Shown here: positions 17,838 to 27,589 of the stretch, piece after piece | Layout: the number at the start of each line of letters is the position of its first letter | Numbering within the stretch: the stretch's first letter is position 1 | Source of the DNA: Vibrio navarrensis | Lineage (GTDB): Bacteria; Pseudomonadota; Gammaproteobacteria; Enterobacterales; Vibrionaceae | Assembly: GCF_015767675.1 (NCBI RefSeq) | Contig: NZ_CP065219.1 | Coordinates: forward strand, 1-64,000 | DNA: 64,000 nt | Reading direction: 5' to 3' | Made by a program: the position numbers and the translations under genes | The notes under the pieces: model-generated | Databases searched by the model: none | Told to the model about the DNA's origin: nothing | Seen by the model: the letters and a program-made list of their open reading frames with translations, nothing else

Positions 17838-19076
17838 TTAGAAAGAGTACGTGCCACGGCCGTAAAACATGGTCGTGTCTTGTGAATCACTCCAAGAGTA
17901 CTGAGCACCGAGGTTAAATGAGAAGTTGCTTGCGGTTTCCCAGGTGAAATCGATGTTGGTTTCATAGAAAGTGTCATCAAGTTGTGCAATTGGCGCTGCA
18001 AATTCATAACCACCATTAGCCAGACGACCTTTGGAGAAGGTGATATGATCAAGCACTTCTTGTTTGGCTTTAAATTTCGCTTGTGCAGAGAAAATACCCA
18101 GGTTAGTGGAAATGCTGTTCGCGACTTCAACACCAACACCGAGATACAAGGCTTCATGCTCAAGTTTGTCAAAATCTTTCACTAAGAGAGAATTATCGGC
18201 TTGATTTTCTTTATAACCATCCACGCGAACCAATTGGTAATCGGCGTAAACAGATGGAAGAACAGTAAAAGAACCAACGTAAAGTGGGTAGTACAAATCC
18301 GCACTCACACCGTAGTTGTCACCACCAAACGTTGCATCTTCAGCGGTTGAACCAGAGTAAGAAGGAACACCATTCACATTGTGTTTGCTTAGGTAATCAG
18401 ACCAACCAACAATGCCTTGTGCTGAAAGGTACATGTCGTCAAATTTGAACAGACCATGCAAGGCCGCATAGTAATTCTCGATATCCAGAGTGCGGTCAGT
18501 CAGACGGTTTTCCACGTCTGTTTTTTGTTGACTGAATGCTAATCCAACAATGGCATCACTTGAACGCATAAGATCGTAACCGAAGGCAATACCAGTGGAT
18601 TCTGAGTCATAACCATCGTAGCGATTGCTACCATCATTAGTTACATACTGACTTGATTCAGACCCCAAGACCGATACCCACATAGAAGTGTTACCGTAAT
18701 CCCCTAAAATAAAGTCTGTGCCACGTTTACGTAAGGTATTGGAAAAGAGAGATTGTGATGACATAACGCTGTATAAGGACGCCCCACTGCGATCTGGGCT
18801 GAGAGCACTCGCCAGCGCCGCCGCTTCTTCTTTAGTGGTTGCGGATTCTAACAGCTGATAAAGCCCTGAGTTCCATGCCTGGTTTGCATTAACATACTCA
18901 TACAGTGCTTTTAAGTTGTACACATCATAAGCATCACCACCACCACTGGCAGCCAGTCCGGTTAGGTTGTCAATATTGACGTTTGCTGAAACACCTGTTG
19001 TAAAGACAAAACCCATCGATGTAGCGAGTGTCAATTTGACTAAATTGCTCAACTTAGTGTTTTTGTTCATCGACAT
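17838..19076 (-). CDS. Outer-membrane beta-barrel protein, autotransporter-barrel type
   Basis: ATG 19076 follows AAGGGGTGAATAAG. A signal peptide ends near TGVSA. Residues about 30-115 form a short alpha-helical part (LKALYEYVNANQAWNSGLYQ). From about residue 125 onward, alternating strands (SMWVSVLGSESSQ, STGIAFGYDL, YYAALHGLFKF, LSAQGIVGW) end in the terminal motif GRGTYSF with C-terminal Phe, as in autotransporter beta-domains. There is no large passenger. As first gene of the operon with two chondroitinases it may be a channel for chondroitin oligosaccharides, or help display or release the lyases. Neither role is proven by the sequence. Confidence 0.75.
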   Translation of the reverse strand: MSMNKNTKLSNLVKLTLATSMGFVFTTGVSANVNIDNLTGLAASGGGDAYDVYNLKALYEYVNANQAWNSGLYQLLESATTKEEAAALASALSPDRSGASLYSVMSSQSLFSNTLRKRGTDFILGDYGNTSMWVSVLGSESSQYVTNDGSNRYDGYDSESTGIAFGYDLMRSSDAIVGLAFSQQKTDVENRLTDRTLDIENYYAALHGLFKFDDMYLSAQGIVGWSDYLSKHNVNGVPSYSGSTAEDATFGGDNYGVSADLYYPLYVGSFTVLPSVYADYQLVRVDGYKENQADNSLLVKDFDKLEHEALYLGVGVEVANSISTNLGIFSAQAKFKAKQEVLDHITFSKGRLANGGYEFAAPIAQLDDTFYETNIDFTWETASNFSFNLGAQYSWSDSQDTTMFYGRGTYSF

Positions 19077-19434
19077 TCTTATTCACCCCTTGATGATAAG
19101 GCCATAGTTTTAAAGTTGCGGGGTGTCGTAGCCTTTACCCTCAACTTACGAAGATATTCATTATATTTACAAAGTCTTTCGAAGTGAGTGATCTTGGTAA
19201 GAATTTTATATAAAAACTATTAAAAACCAAAAAAAGAAAACATTCGAAATATCATAAGTCACAAATGATCATGTGCCGTGAGGTCAAGAAGGGACAGAGG
19301 TCACATTCTGAGTTTTGCAGGATAACGCACTCAGACTCATACCCAGCGCAGCAAAACTAAAGAGAGGTTTATACCCATACGTAACCATAAAAAAGATGCC
19401 GAACTTGCGTCGGCATCTTGAGGTTAACTATAAA
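19077..19434. promoter_or_regulatory. Promoter region of the barrel-lyase operon
   Basis: This 358-bp gene-free stretch holds an AT-rich part at 19195-19260 and TTCG/CGAA motifs (CTTTCGAAG near 19175, CATTCGAAAT near 19241). They resemble motifs upstream of other operons of the locus. The sulfatase terminator from the other side occupies 19389-19420. No exact promoter was assigned. Confidence 0.45.
19389..19420 (-). terminator. Terminator of the Tat sulfatase gene
   Basis: Leftward, the stem AAGATGCCGA/TCGGCATCTT with a short loop is followed by a run of T. It starts 15 bp after the sulfatase stop codon. Confidence 0.85.
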
Positions 19435-21033
19435 TTAGCTTAAGAAGTCTGGAACATCATTTTGTTCCCACTCGCGTAAGTGTTTTTCTAAGAAATCACC
19501 TTGCTTAAAGTCTTCCATACCATAAGGTAAGCGATTCTTTGTTGGGATCCATACTTTGAGTTTTTCAATCACACCTTTGTATTCTGACTGATTTGCTAGG
19601 TTGGTATGCTCATTTGGATCGACGTTGTGATCATACAGCTCTTCAGAACCATCGCGATATTGAATGTAACGGTAGCGTTCATCACGCACGGCATGGTTTT
19701 TATATCCCCAAGTCGTCACCGCTGGCTTATTTCGTTTAAAGTCAGGGTTATTAATGAAAGGGGTCAGGCTTAACCCTTCGTTGGAAGGCACTTCTGGCAA
19801 ACCGCATAGTGATGTAATGGTCGGGTAAACATCAAGTAAGCTTACCGCTTCTGTATATTCCACACCTTGTGTCTGTTTCGGCATTTTAATCACTAAGGGA
19901 ACATGAGTAGACTCTTCCCATAACGTGTTTTTACGCCAGTTTCGGTGTTCACCAAAATTTTGCCCATGATCAGACCAAAGCATCACCACGGTATTGTCGT
20001 TATATTTACTCGACTCAAGCGCATCTAAGACTTTACCAATTTGCGCATCCACGAAGGCAATGCAAGCCAGGTTAGCGCGCACCAGCTCTCTCCAGAACGT
20101 CGGACTCACTTTTTCTACTGCTGCGTGGTCCCCTCCTTCAATTGCGCCCATCGTCATGGCTTTACCGTAAAGTGGGATATCTTTCATTTCGTCTTCGATA
20201 ATGTCCGGCATCTGAATAGACTCAAGCGGGAACATTTCAAAATACTCTTCCGGCGCAGTGAAAGGCACATGTGGTCGAATAAAACCCGCCGCTAAAAAGA
20301 AAGGCTGATCGTAATCTTTGTGCAGTTGCTCGGCAGCCCAATGTGCAAAATATTCGTCCGGCATCAAGCCGCCCATTGGGATATCCTTACGCTCAAGTTC
20401 GCCCCAGCAAAGGGATTTTCCTTTCGCATCCGGACCAAATGTCGTGACGATTTGACCGCCATCTTTCGGAAATGGGTAGTATTTGTGATCATTGACGCCG
20501 TAACGACCATAGCCAAAACCACGCTCGAGGTATTCCTCGTTTTTGATTTCGTATTTATCTTGCTCAACGTGCCACTGCTTTTCTGCACGATAGTCCGAGG
20601 TACCATGATGGAAAATTTTGCCACACGCCATGGTGTAGTAACCATTCTGCTTAAAATGCTGTGGTAAGGTGGGAATATTGCCCATCACTTCTTCAGCGAT
20701 CGCTGGAAAGTTTTTCAGACCAAGTTCTCGGTTGGTGTACCAACCTGTTGTCGTTGGCGCCATACCAGACAAAATCGCGTTGCGTGACGGACCACAAACG
20801 GGGACCGCACAGTGGGCATTGACAAATTTATGGCTTTTTTGCATCAAACGATCGATGTTCGGTGTTTTTGCCTGTACATGACCACGTAACCCACCAATCC
20901 AATCGTTTAGGTCGTCAATGGCGATAAACAGTACATTCGGCTTTTGGGTTTGAGCATGAACTAACGGGCTCAAGCTTAAACTCGCCCCTAACGCTCCAAT
21001 AGATTTAAGAAAATTACGGCGTGAAATTTTCAC
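19435..21033 (-). CDS. Tat-exported Cys-type sulfatase, iduronate-2-sulfatase-like (S1 family)
   Basis: Translation starts at GTG 21033 with AAGGAG eight bases upstream. The N-terminus carries a twin-arginine signal (SRRNFLK, residues 4-10) followed by a hydrophobic stretch to VHA. The 532-residue sulfatase contains the metal site AIDDLNDW (Asp40, Asp41) and the formylglycine site Cys80-Gly-Pro-Ser-Arg, plus WSDHGQNFGEH later. The N-terminal part (NVLFIAIDDLNDW, TPNIDRL, PTTTGWY) reads like iduronate-2-sulfatase-type enzymes, so a uronate 2-O-sulfate of chondroitin or dermatan sulfate is a plausible substrate. Cys80 must be converted by the anSME encoded at 30777-32003. It is monocistronic, with its own terminator. 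Confidence 0.9.
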   Translation of the reverse strand: MKISRRNFLKSIGALGASLSLSPLVHAQTQKPNVLFIAIDDLNDWIGGLRGHVQAKTPNIDRLMQKSHKFVNAHCAVPVCGPSRNAILSGMAPTTTGWYTNRELGLKNFPAIAEEVMGNIPTLPQHFKQNGYYTMACGKIFHHGTSDYRAEKQWHVEQDKYEIKNEEYLERGFGYGRYGVNDHKYYPFPKDGGQIVTTFGPDAKGKSLCWGELERKDIPMGGLMPDEYFAHWAAEQLHKDYDQPFFLAAGFIRPHVPFTAPEEYFEMFPLESIQMPDIIEDEMKDIPLYGKAMTMGAIEGGDHAAVEKVSPTFWRELVRANLACIAFVDAQIGKVLDALESSKYNDNTVVMLWSDHGQNFGEHRNWRKNTLWEESTHVPLVIKMPKQTQGVEYTEAVSLLDVYPTITSLCGLPEVPSNEGLSLTPFINNPDFKRNKPAVTTWGYKNHAVRDERYRYIQYRDGSEELYDHNVDPNEHTNLANQSEYKGVIEKLKVWIPTKNRLPYGMEDFKQGDFLEKHLREWEQNDVPDFLS

Positions 21034-21233
21034 TTGAACTCCTTGGTTTAAATTCTACGTTACCAAAACGATATACCCAACAACTCCAAATGCTTGGTCT
21101 ACAGACGCGCAAAGTATGCCAACACCCACTATTGATGCAAATGCCAATAAAAACAACTGCAAACCCAAACAGCACTGAAATCATGCAATTGCATAAAAAC
21201 CGGGCATGAGTGATCTATTTGGATATAGTAAAA
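21034..21233. promoter_or_regulatory. Intergenic region upstream of the Tat sulfatase gene
   Basis: About 200 gene-free bases hold the upstream region of the leftward sulfatase gene and the 3' side of the chemoreceptor gene. No defined regulatory motif was recognised. Confidence 0.35.
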
Positions 21234-23042
21234 TTAAGACAGATGAAACTGAGAGACATGCTCATTGATGTCATCCTTACAGGCTGCTAGCTGCTCTGCG
21301 GTTTTTTCTAGCTGTTCAGCTCGCTCGGAGTAACGTCGGGTAATATCAACAATGACTTGCATGCTTTCGTTAAATGACTCAGCAGTCACGTTTTGCTCAA
21401 CCGATGCCGACGATAAGTTAATCGCCTGCTCAGCAACATTGCTGACTAAATCTTGAACATTATGCAGGTGTGAACCAATGTCATTCACTTGTTGATGAGA
21501 GGCAGACATCGCATTGCGGCTTTGTTCCATGACTTCAACCGCTTGTGAGGCATCTTCACGCAATGAGGTGATGATGGTTTTAATTTCCTGAGTCGAGCTT
21601 TGTGTTCGTTGTGCAAGCAAGCGTACTTCATCTGCCACCACCGCAAAACCACGCCCCTGCTCACCAGCACGTGCCGCTTCAATGGCGGCATTCAGTGCCA
21701 ATAAGTTGGTTTGCTCGGAAATGCTATTGATGACTTCAAGCACGGAGCTGATGTTTTCCGTCCCTTTCGCTAGCTGCTCAACGACAGTGGATGCGCCCAT
21801 AATATTGCTATCTAGTGTGGTAAAGCCCTCAATCGCGTCGTCGGTCACTTCATTACAACGATTGATGAGCTGCTGACTTCTGCCTGCACTTTCTGCAACT
21901 TCAGAAACACTGCCTGTAATCTCATTCATTGTTGCCGTCAATTGAGTCATCGCCGTCGCAACGAGTTCAGCTTCTGATAACTGTAATTTCGAGCCGTTAT
22001 TATTTTCCGTTGCCATCACGAACACGTCTGCCGCGATAGTGTTAAGTGCACCAAGGTTATGACAGATATCTCCCACCATAGCACGTAGCGATCTCGTCAT
22101 ATCGTTGATCGCAATCGCAAGGCTGGCCATTTCATCTTTACCTTTTGTTGGCAAGTGATGGTGTAATTCACCCGCAGCCAAGCGCTTTACAATACGAATA
22201 GTCTCATTAACCGGATTAACCACAGAACGCGTAATCACCAAACCAATAATGAAGCTCGCAATAACGGAAAGCAGGCAAACCACAATACTGACTATCGAAC
22301 TAAAGTGCTCCGATTCCTCCATTTGGGTTTCAATGTTACTTGCTAACGTTTTGGCGCTATCACGCACTTGTACTGCATATGTGTTCATTACTTCACGAGT
22401 ATGAACAAGGTTAGAAACATACAGAGCAACTTGATTTAACTCATTTTGATATTCAGCAACTTCGTTGTCCGTCACCATGATATTGCGATTCCACTCTTCA
22501 AGCTGGTGCTGCCACGCTTCAATCAATGACGGTTCTAACTGCAGTTCAACCTGCATTCTTACTTTACTTAGTTGTATTAATCTTAATTGTGCGTTGTCAG
22601 ATAAAAACTCACTTGCCCACTTTTCTTCTACTTTTCCAAGCTGCTTATTAATGCTTTGAACCTTATTCATCTGTTGGTTGAAGGCATCAAACTCCTGCCC
22701 ATAAGCGACACTAGCCAATTCAAATGCCTCAACTAACTTACGGTTATCCGGATGAGTGAAAATATGCTTATTAGCAATAAAGTTCTCTAAGTTAACCTTA
22801 TGCCACTTTTTGAAACGTTGAGCATAAACAGGGTCTCGTGTATTAAGGTAGCTATTTTCTAATACTTGTAAACCAAACACTTCACGTACGCCAACATGTG
22901 CTTCAATCAACTGACTGACTTGGCTCTTCGTCACCGTTCGAGAGCGAAGACCTTCTCCGTAAATCACTAACGACAATAGTATGATAATAGCGAACCCGGC
23001 TCCTAGCCGTTTAGCAAAACTATACTGGTTCAAATGAAACAT
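21234..23042 (-). CDS. Methyl-accepting chemotaxis protein
   Basis: ATG 23042 follows GAGGAAATCAG. The 602-residue chemoreceptor has a first membrane helix at about 12-28 ([15 protein letters not shown]) and a helical periplasmic sensor domain to about 245. A second helix ([19 protein letters not shown]) leads to a HAMP domain ([19 protein letters not shown]) and a long coiled-coil signalling domain. The hairpin tip carries the invariant motif [19 protein letters not shown]. The sensor is a helical-bundle type with no recognisable ligand motif. Because it sits inside the glycosaminoglycan locus it may direct swimming toward chondroitin breakdown products, but it could be unrelated cargo. Confidence 0.93.
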   Translation of the reverse strand: MFHLNQYSFAKRLGAGFAIIILLSLVIYGEGLRSRTVTKSQVSQLIEAHVGVREVFGLQVLENSYLNTRDPVYAQRFKKWHKVNLENFIANKHIFTHPDNRKLVEAFELASVAYGQEFDAFNQQMNKVQSINKQLGKVEEKWASEFLSDNAQLRLIQLSKVRMQVELQLEPSLIEAWQHQLEEWNRNIMVTDNEVAEYQNELNQVALYVSNLVHTREVMNTYAVQVRDSAKTLASNIETQMEESEHFSSIVSIVVCLLSVIASFIIGLVITRSVVNPVNETIRIVKRLAAGELHHHLPTKGKDEMASLAIAINDMTRSLRAMVGDICHNLGALNTIAADVFVMATENNNGSKLQLSEAELVATAMTQLTATMNEITGSVSEVAESAGRSQQLINRCNEVTDDAIEGFTTLDSNIMGASTVVEQLAKGTENISSVLEVINSISEQTNLLALNAAIEAARAGEQGRGFAVVADEVRLLAQRTQSSTQEIKTIITSLREDASQAVEVMEQSRNAMSASHQQVNDIGSHLHNVQDLVSNVAEQAINLSSASVEQNVTAESFNESMQVIVDITRRYSERAEQLEKTAEQLAACKDDINEHVSQFHLS

Positions 23043-23329
23043 CTGATTTCCTCATGAATCTATTAAATAAAACTACGCATCTTGTTGAATTCAAACACAC
23101 TTATCTCACGCAGATTCATAATCATCTGAATACTATATTATCCTATCTTATTTTTAATTATCCCGTCGTGACCTCACACACAAAACGAAGCACAACGAAA
23201 CCTTACGAACCTTTCATGTTGTGTTAGTGAAAAGAAAGAAAAACGTTTACTAGGGCCTATTTACCTTTTGTGGTTAAATTTTGTTCGATGCAAAGGCGTT
23301 TTAATCGCGACGAGAGGTTTTCAGCCGTC

Positions 23330-23590
23330 ATTCCGCACCTAATTATCTAATAAATAATGTAACTTTCATCACATAACGATTAATTTGGTCATCCAATGGT
23401 AGCACCCAAGTCGGTTTCTGATATCAATATTCGGTTAAACTATCTCTCACTACTATCAGGAGGTTAAACGTGACTCGTCATCAAAAATCACATGCCTCTC
23501 TGCAAGTGCCTCAAAGGCAGCAAGTTTTCGCAATTGTTACGAACGTGTCGGCATCTTCGGCGAAATAAATTCTAAAAATAGCTGCGGAAT
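23330..23590. repeat. Small terminal-inverted-repeat element, copy 2 (longer form)
   Basis: The segment starts ATTCCGCA and ends TGCGGAAT. It matches 5214-5363 apart from about 111 extra internal bases and scattered differences. It contains only a 32-codon frame from GTG near 23469 (MTRHQKSHASLQVPQRQQ) that matches nothing I know. It is probably a non-autonomous or decayed transposable element. Confidence 0.6.
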
Positions 23591-24014
23591 CTCGGTTAGA
23601 AAGCAATAACTGCTGTTGGCAATTGCTCTAAACTAAGATTCACGATGGTATCTCCCTTGCAATGCTATTTTTTCCTTATTAACTGAGTGTATATGAAAAA
23701 TATTTTTCCAGATCGAATCCAACCAGGATGATATTACTCATAAAGCTAAACTTTCTTGCATTTTTACCTTTTTACCAACTGATTTGAGTTGATATTCAGT
23801 TTACTGAAGTGAGTAGCAGCTATTCCTACCGCAAAAGTTAATTCTATCAGTCTCGATGTTTAAAATCGGCAAATAATGTCGATATGTAGCTGCATCCATA
23901 TTTGAAAATATCAACAACAAAGCCTGATAAAAAATAGACGATAAACTTGAATGTGACTCTAGCTATATATTTAATAACATGCACAAGTCAACACAGAGGA
24001 CATTAAGTAAATTA

Positions 24015-24038
24015 CCACCTTCTAAAGAAGGTGGTTTT
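24015..24038 (+). terminator. Rho-independent terminator-like hairpin
   Basis: CCACCTTC-TAAA-GAAGGTGG is a perfect 8-bp stem followed by TTTTG. No intact rightward gene precedes it, so it is probably left from an insertion element. Confidence 0.6.
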
Positions 24039-24312
24039 GTGTGATCCATCTAAAAGTGGGCCTAGAATAGAACCTTATAGCACCACCGTATCACTTCATC
24101 TATCCAAGACTAAATTTATGGTGGCGCTTAAAGAGTGCTACTAAACAAAACTATTGAGTTCGTTGAAAACATTTAACGTAAGCGATTGAATTTACTTTAG
24201 ACGGATACGAAAAAGTAAGCATTTTTGATATAAGGCAAAGCCGAACTGAATGATAGATGGAATCTTTCATGGTTTAATGTTCAGTCTATGAACATTCCTT
24301 AACTTGTGCTTC

Positions 24313-24915
24313 TTACTGCGGTTTTTTATTTTTCCAATATTCAAAATAGATATGGTTTGCTTGGTTATCTACTTTTTCTATGCTATCTGGTAGCAATTTT
24401 TCTGCAACGGTAAATGTAAATTCAAACGCAACGCCAAGACCTTTGCCGGTAATGAATTTGTCAGCAACAACAATTTTTTTATCTACGTATTTACCGTCTG
24501 GGAATGCGCTGATCAAGTTGTCACCCGTTGAGTACTCACGGCCTTCTAGTAGCCCATGCTTAGACAAGACTTTTGCTGGTGCTGAGCAAAGTGCACAAAT
24601 CCATTTGTCTAACTCGATATGACGCTTGATGAATGAAATTGCCATCTCGTTAACCGTCATATTGTCAGTGTTTTTGGGTCCGCCAACCATCGCGATCGCA
24701 TCGTAGTTATCATCGAAGCAATTCGCTAGCGTATCATCTGCAGTGATACGAGTATTGAAGTACGTTGCTAGTTCCCTAGTTTCCATACAAGATAAAACGT
24801 CAACGTGAATGTTTAAACGTCTTAGGATATCGATAAAAATTACCGCCTCAGCATCTTCAAAGCCATCCGAAAGTAATAAAGCTACACGTGGAGCTGTAGT
24901 CTTATGGTGTTCCAT
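24313..24915 (-). CDS. DJ-1/PfpI family protein
   Basis: ATG 24915 follows CGGAGT. The 200-residue protein has the class I glutamine-amidotransferase-like fold of DJ-1/PfpI: an N-terminal strand (RVALLLSDGFEDAEAV) with the conserved Glu, the central AIAMVGGPKNTD, and a nucleophile elbow ICALCSAPAKVL with the likely reactive Cys. Family members act as glyoxalases/deglycases, chaperones or stress proteins. It is last in a run with kdgK and eda, 5 bp after eda. Because KDG metabolism produces reactive 2-keto-3-deoxy sugars, a detoxifying role is an attractive guess, but no substrate can be read from the sequence. Confidence 0.85.
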   Translation of the reverse strand: MEHHKTTAPRVALLLSDGFEDAEAVIFIDILRRLNIHVDVLSCMETRELATYFNTRITADDTLANCFDDNYDAIAMVGGPKNTDNMTVNEMAISFIKRHIELDKWICALCSAPAKVLSKHGLLEGREYSTGDNLISAFPDGKYVDKKIVVADKFITGKGLGVAFEFTFTVAEKLLPDSIEKVDNQANHIYFEYWKNKKPQ

Positions 24916-24920
24916 ATTTA

Positions 24921-25565
24921 TTAAACTCCGATTTTCTTAATGGTTTTGACCGTGTTTTGCACATTCTCAGCGATTGTATTCCAATCGTTGTCTGTGATTC
25001 GATCAACTGGTGCAATCCAAGTACCACCACAACATACTACTTCAGGAATTCTTAAGTAGTTGCTTAGGTTGATGATATTCACGCCACCTGTTGGCATTAG
25101 CTCAAGACCTTTGTATGGACCTGTGAGCGAACGAAGCATGGCAACACCACCAGACGCTTCTGCTGGGAAGAATTTTAGAGTGTTCAACCCCATTTCTAGC
25201 GCTTGCTCAACTTGAGATGGTGAGTTAACGCCAGCGATAATATGGATATTATTTTCTAAGCAGTAACGAACCGTGTTTGGGTTAAAGCCTGGAGAAACCA
25301 CAAAGTCCGCCCCCGAGTCCATGGCAAGTTTTGCTTGTTCTGTATTGAGAACCGTACCTGCACAGATAATCATTTCAGGATATGCTTCACGCATTAGGCG
25401 GATAGACTCAGCAGCTGCATCGCTACGGAAGGTAATTTCTGCAGCAGATAGTCCGTTTTCTACTAGAACTTTTGCTAGTGATGGGGCGTCTTTGGCATCT
25501 TCAATTTGGATAACTGGCATCACTCGAAGTTGACGCAGTTTGATGTTAATTTCTTTAGTATTCAT
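24921..25565 (-). CDS. eda: 2-keto-3-deoxy-6-phosphogluconate aldolase
   Basis: The 214-residue protein starts with ATG 25565, 2 bp after the kdgK stop. Class I aldolase landmarks are visible: the active-site Glu region AAEITFRSDAA, the phosphate-binding ICAGTVLN, and the Schiff-base lysine in NTLKFFPAE. It cleaves KDPG to pyruvate and glyceraldehyde 3-phosphate in the cytoplasm. Here it is the final step for the uronic acid half of the glycosaminoglycan. It is co-transcribed with kdgK upstream and the DJ-1-like gene downstream. Confidence 0.95.
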   Translation of the reverse strand: MNTKEINIKLRQLRVMPVIQIEDAKDAPSLAKVLVENGLSAAEITFRSDAAAESIRLMREAYPEMIICAGTVLNTEQAKLAMDSGADFVVSPGFNPNTVRYCLENNIHIIAGVNSPSQVEQALEMGLNTLKFFPAEASGGVAMLRSLTGPYKGLELMPTGGVNIINLSNYLRIPEVVCCGGTWIAPVDRITDNDWNTIAENVQNTVKTIKKIGV

Positions 25566-25567
25566 AA

Positions 25568-26524
25568 TTATAAATTCATCATTGAGTTGATATAACGAGT
25601 GTTTTCCGCTGGAATAATAGCGCCTTTATGCTGAATCACTTCTGCAGCCAGCTTATTACCCCAATGGCAGCATTCTTTGAGTGTGCGGCCGGTGGCCCAG
25701 GCCGCAAGGAATCCAGCGTTGAATGAGTCCCCTGCCGCTGTCGTGTCAACGACATTAGTCACCACGTTACCTGTTGCCACAGCTACATTGTGTTCAGAAT
25801 CGCTAAACATCGCTCCGTCTTTACCCAGCTTCACAATCACTTCGCTCACGCCAAAATTACGTAAACGGGTGGTGAGTGCTTCAGGGCTGATGTTTTCACC
25901 AAGTAACAACGCTTCGTCGTCACTGGTGACCAATGCGATGTCCGCCAAACGATAGAGTTTTTCTAGCCATTGGATGGCATGTTCCTTCCCTGCCCATAAG
26001 CGAGGACGGTAGTTGGAATCCACCGCAATTTTCACCCCTTGCGGTTTAAGTACTTGCAGAGAATCGAGCAGTGTTTGTTTGTCTTCTTCTGGCAAGATCG
26101 CCAGTGAGATACCCGATAGGTAAACCAGATCAAACGTGGCAAGTGAGTTCATAACGCAAGAGTAGCGTTCGTTCTGGCATAAGTAGCGTGCTGCCGAATC
26201 ATTACGCCAATATTGGAAAGAGCGCTCACCGTCAGCCGCAAGTTCAATCGCATACAGTGCAGGAAGCTTATCTTGGTTGGTCATGACTAATGAGCAGTCA
26301 ATCCCCTCGTCTTCCCATGCTGTTTTCATATGCTTGCTGTAATTATCAACGCCAAGCACAGTGATGTAGGCCGGATGAACCTCCGGTGCCAGACGTGATA
26401 GATACAAAGCGGTATTGAGTGTATCTCCGCCAAAACGTTGCTCTTGGGTAGAGAACGGTTGGCCAGACAGCTCAATCATACATTCACCAAGAATGGCAAT
26501 TTTCTTATATGAAAATGTCGTCAT
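25568..26524 (-). CDS. kdgK: 2-keto-3-deoxygluconate kinase (PfkB family)
   Basis: ATG 26524 is the likely start, although no strong ribosome site is visible. The 318-residue protein shows PfkB ribokinase-family features: N-terminal GECMIELSG, the substrate region RFGGDTLNTALYLSRL, and the catalytic motif DTTAAGDSFNAGFLAAW with the base Asp. It phosphorylates KDG to KDPG. With KduI and KduD (40466-42161) and Eda it completes the uronate branch. It lies just downstream of the kbaY terminator, so it may have its own promoter or rely on readthrough. Confidence 0.93.
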   Translation of the reverse strand: MTTFSYKKIAILGECMIELSGQPFSTQEQRFGGDTLNTALYLSRLAPEVHPAYITVLGVDNYSKHMKTAWEDEGIDCSLVMTNQDKLPALYAIELAADGERSFQYWRNDSAARYLCQNERYSCVMNSLATFDLVYLSGISLAILPEEDKQTLLDSLQVLKPQGVKIAVDSNYRPRLWAGKEHAIQWLEKLYRLADIALVTSDDEALLLGENISPEALTTRLRNFGVSEVIVKLGKDGAMFSDSEHNVAVATGNVVTNVVDTTAAGDSFNAGFLAAWATGRTLKECCHWGNKLAAEVIQHKGAIIPAENTRYINSMMNL

Positions 26525-26544
26525 TTAGGTTGTGTCCCAAAATT

Positions 26545-26600
26545 GAAAAAACCGATTGTGACCCCCTTTTGCTATTAGCTAGTAATAGTCACAATCGGTA
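26545..26600 (-). terminator. Terminator downstream of the kbaY gene
   Basis: Perfect 12-bp arms ACCGATTGTGAC (26551-26562) and GTCACAATCGGT (26588-26599) enclose an inner hairpin (CTATTA/TAATAG). On the leftward strand the stem is followed by a run of T. It separates kbaY from kdgK. Confidence 0.8.
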
Positions 26601-26646
26601 AAGCACAAAATACTCTGAGGGCGAGGGGTCGTGCTAAAACGGGTAG

Positions 26647-27567
<921 letters not shown>

Positions 27568-27589
27568 TCAAGATCACAGTTTGGCGGGA

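Larger units (their letters stand above)
23043..24312. other. 1.27-kb gene-free region with IS-like remnants
   Basis: No protein gene is supported. The region holds the chemoreceptor promoter side, a copy of the small inverted-repeat element (23330-23590), and a sharp rightward hairpin with T-run at 24015-24038. The downstream 24050-24300 portion shows no recognised feature. It looks like a scar of past insertions between the chemoreceptor and the KDG operon. Confidence 0.55.
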
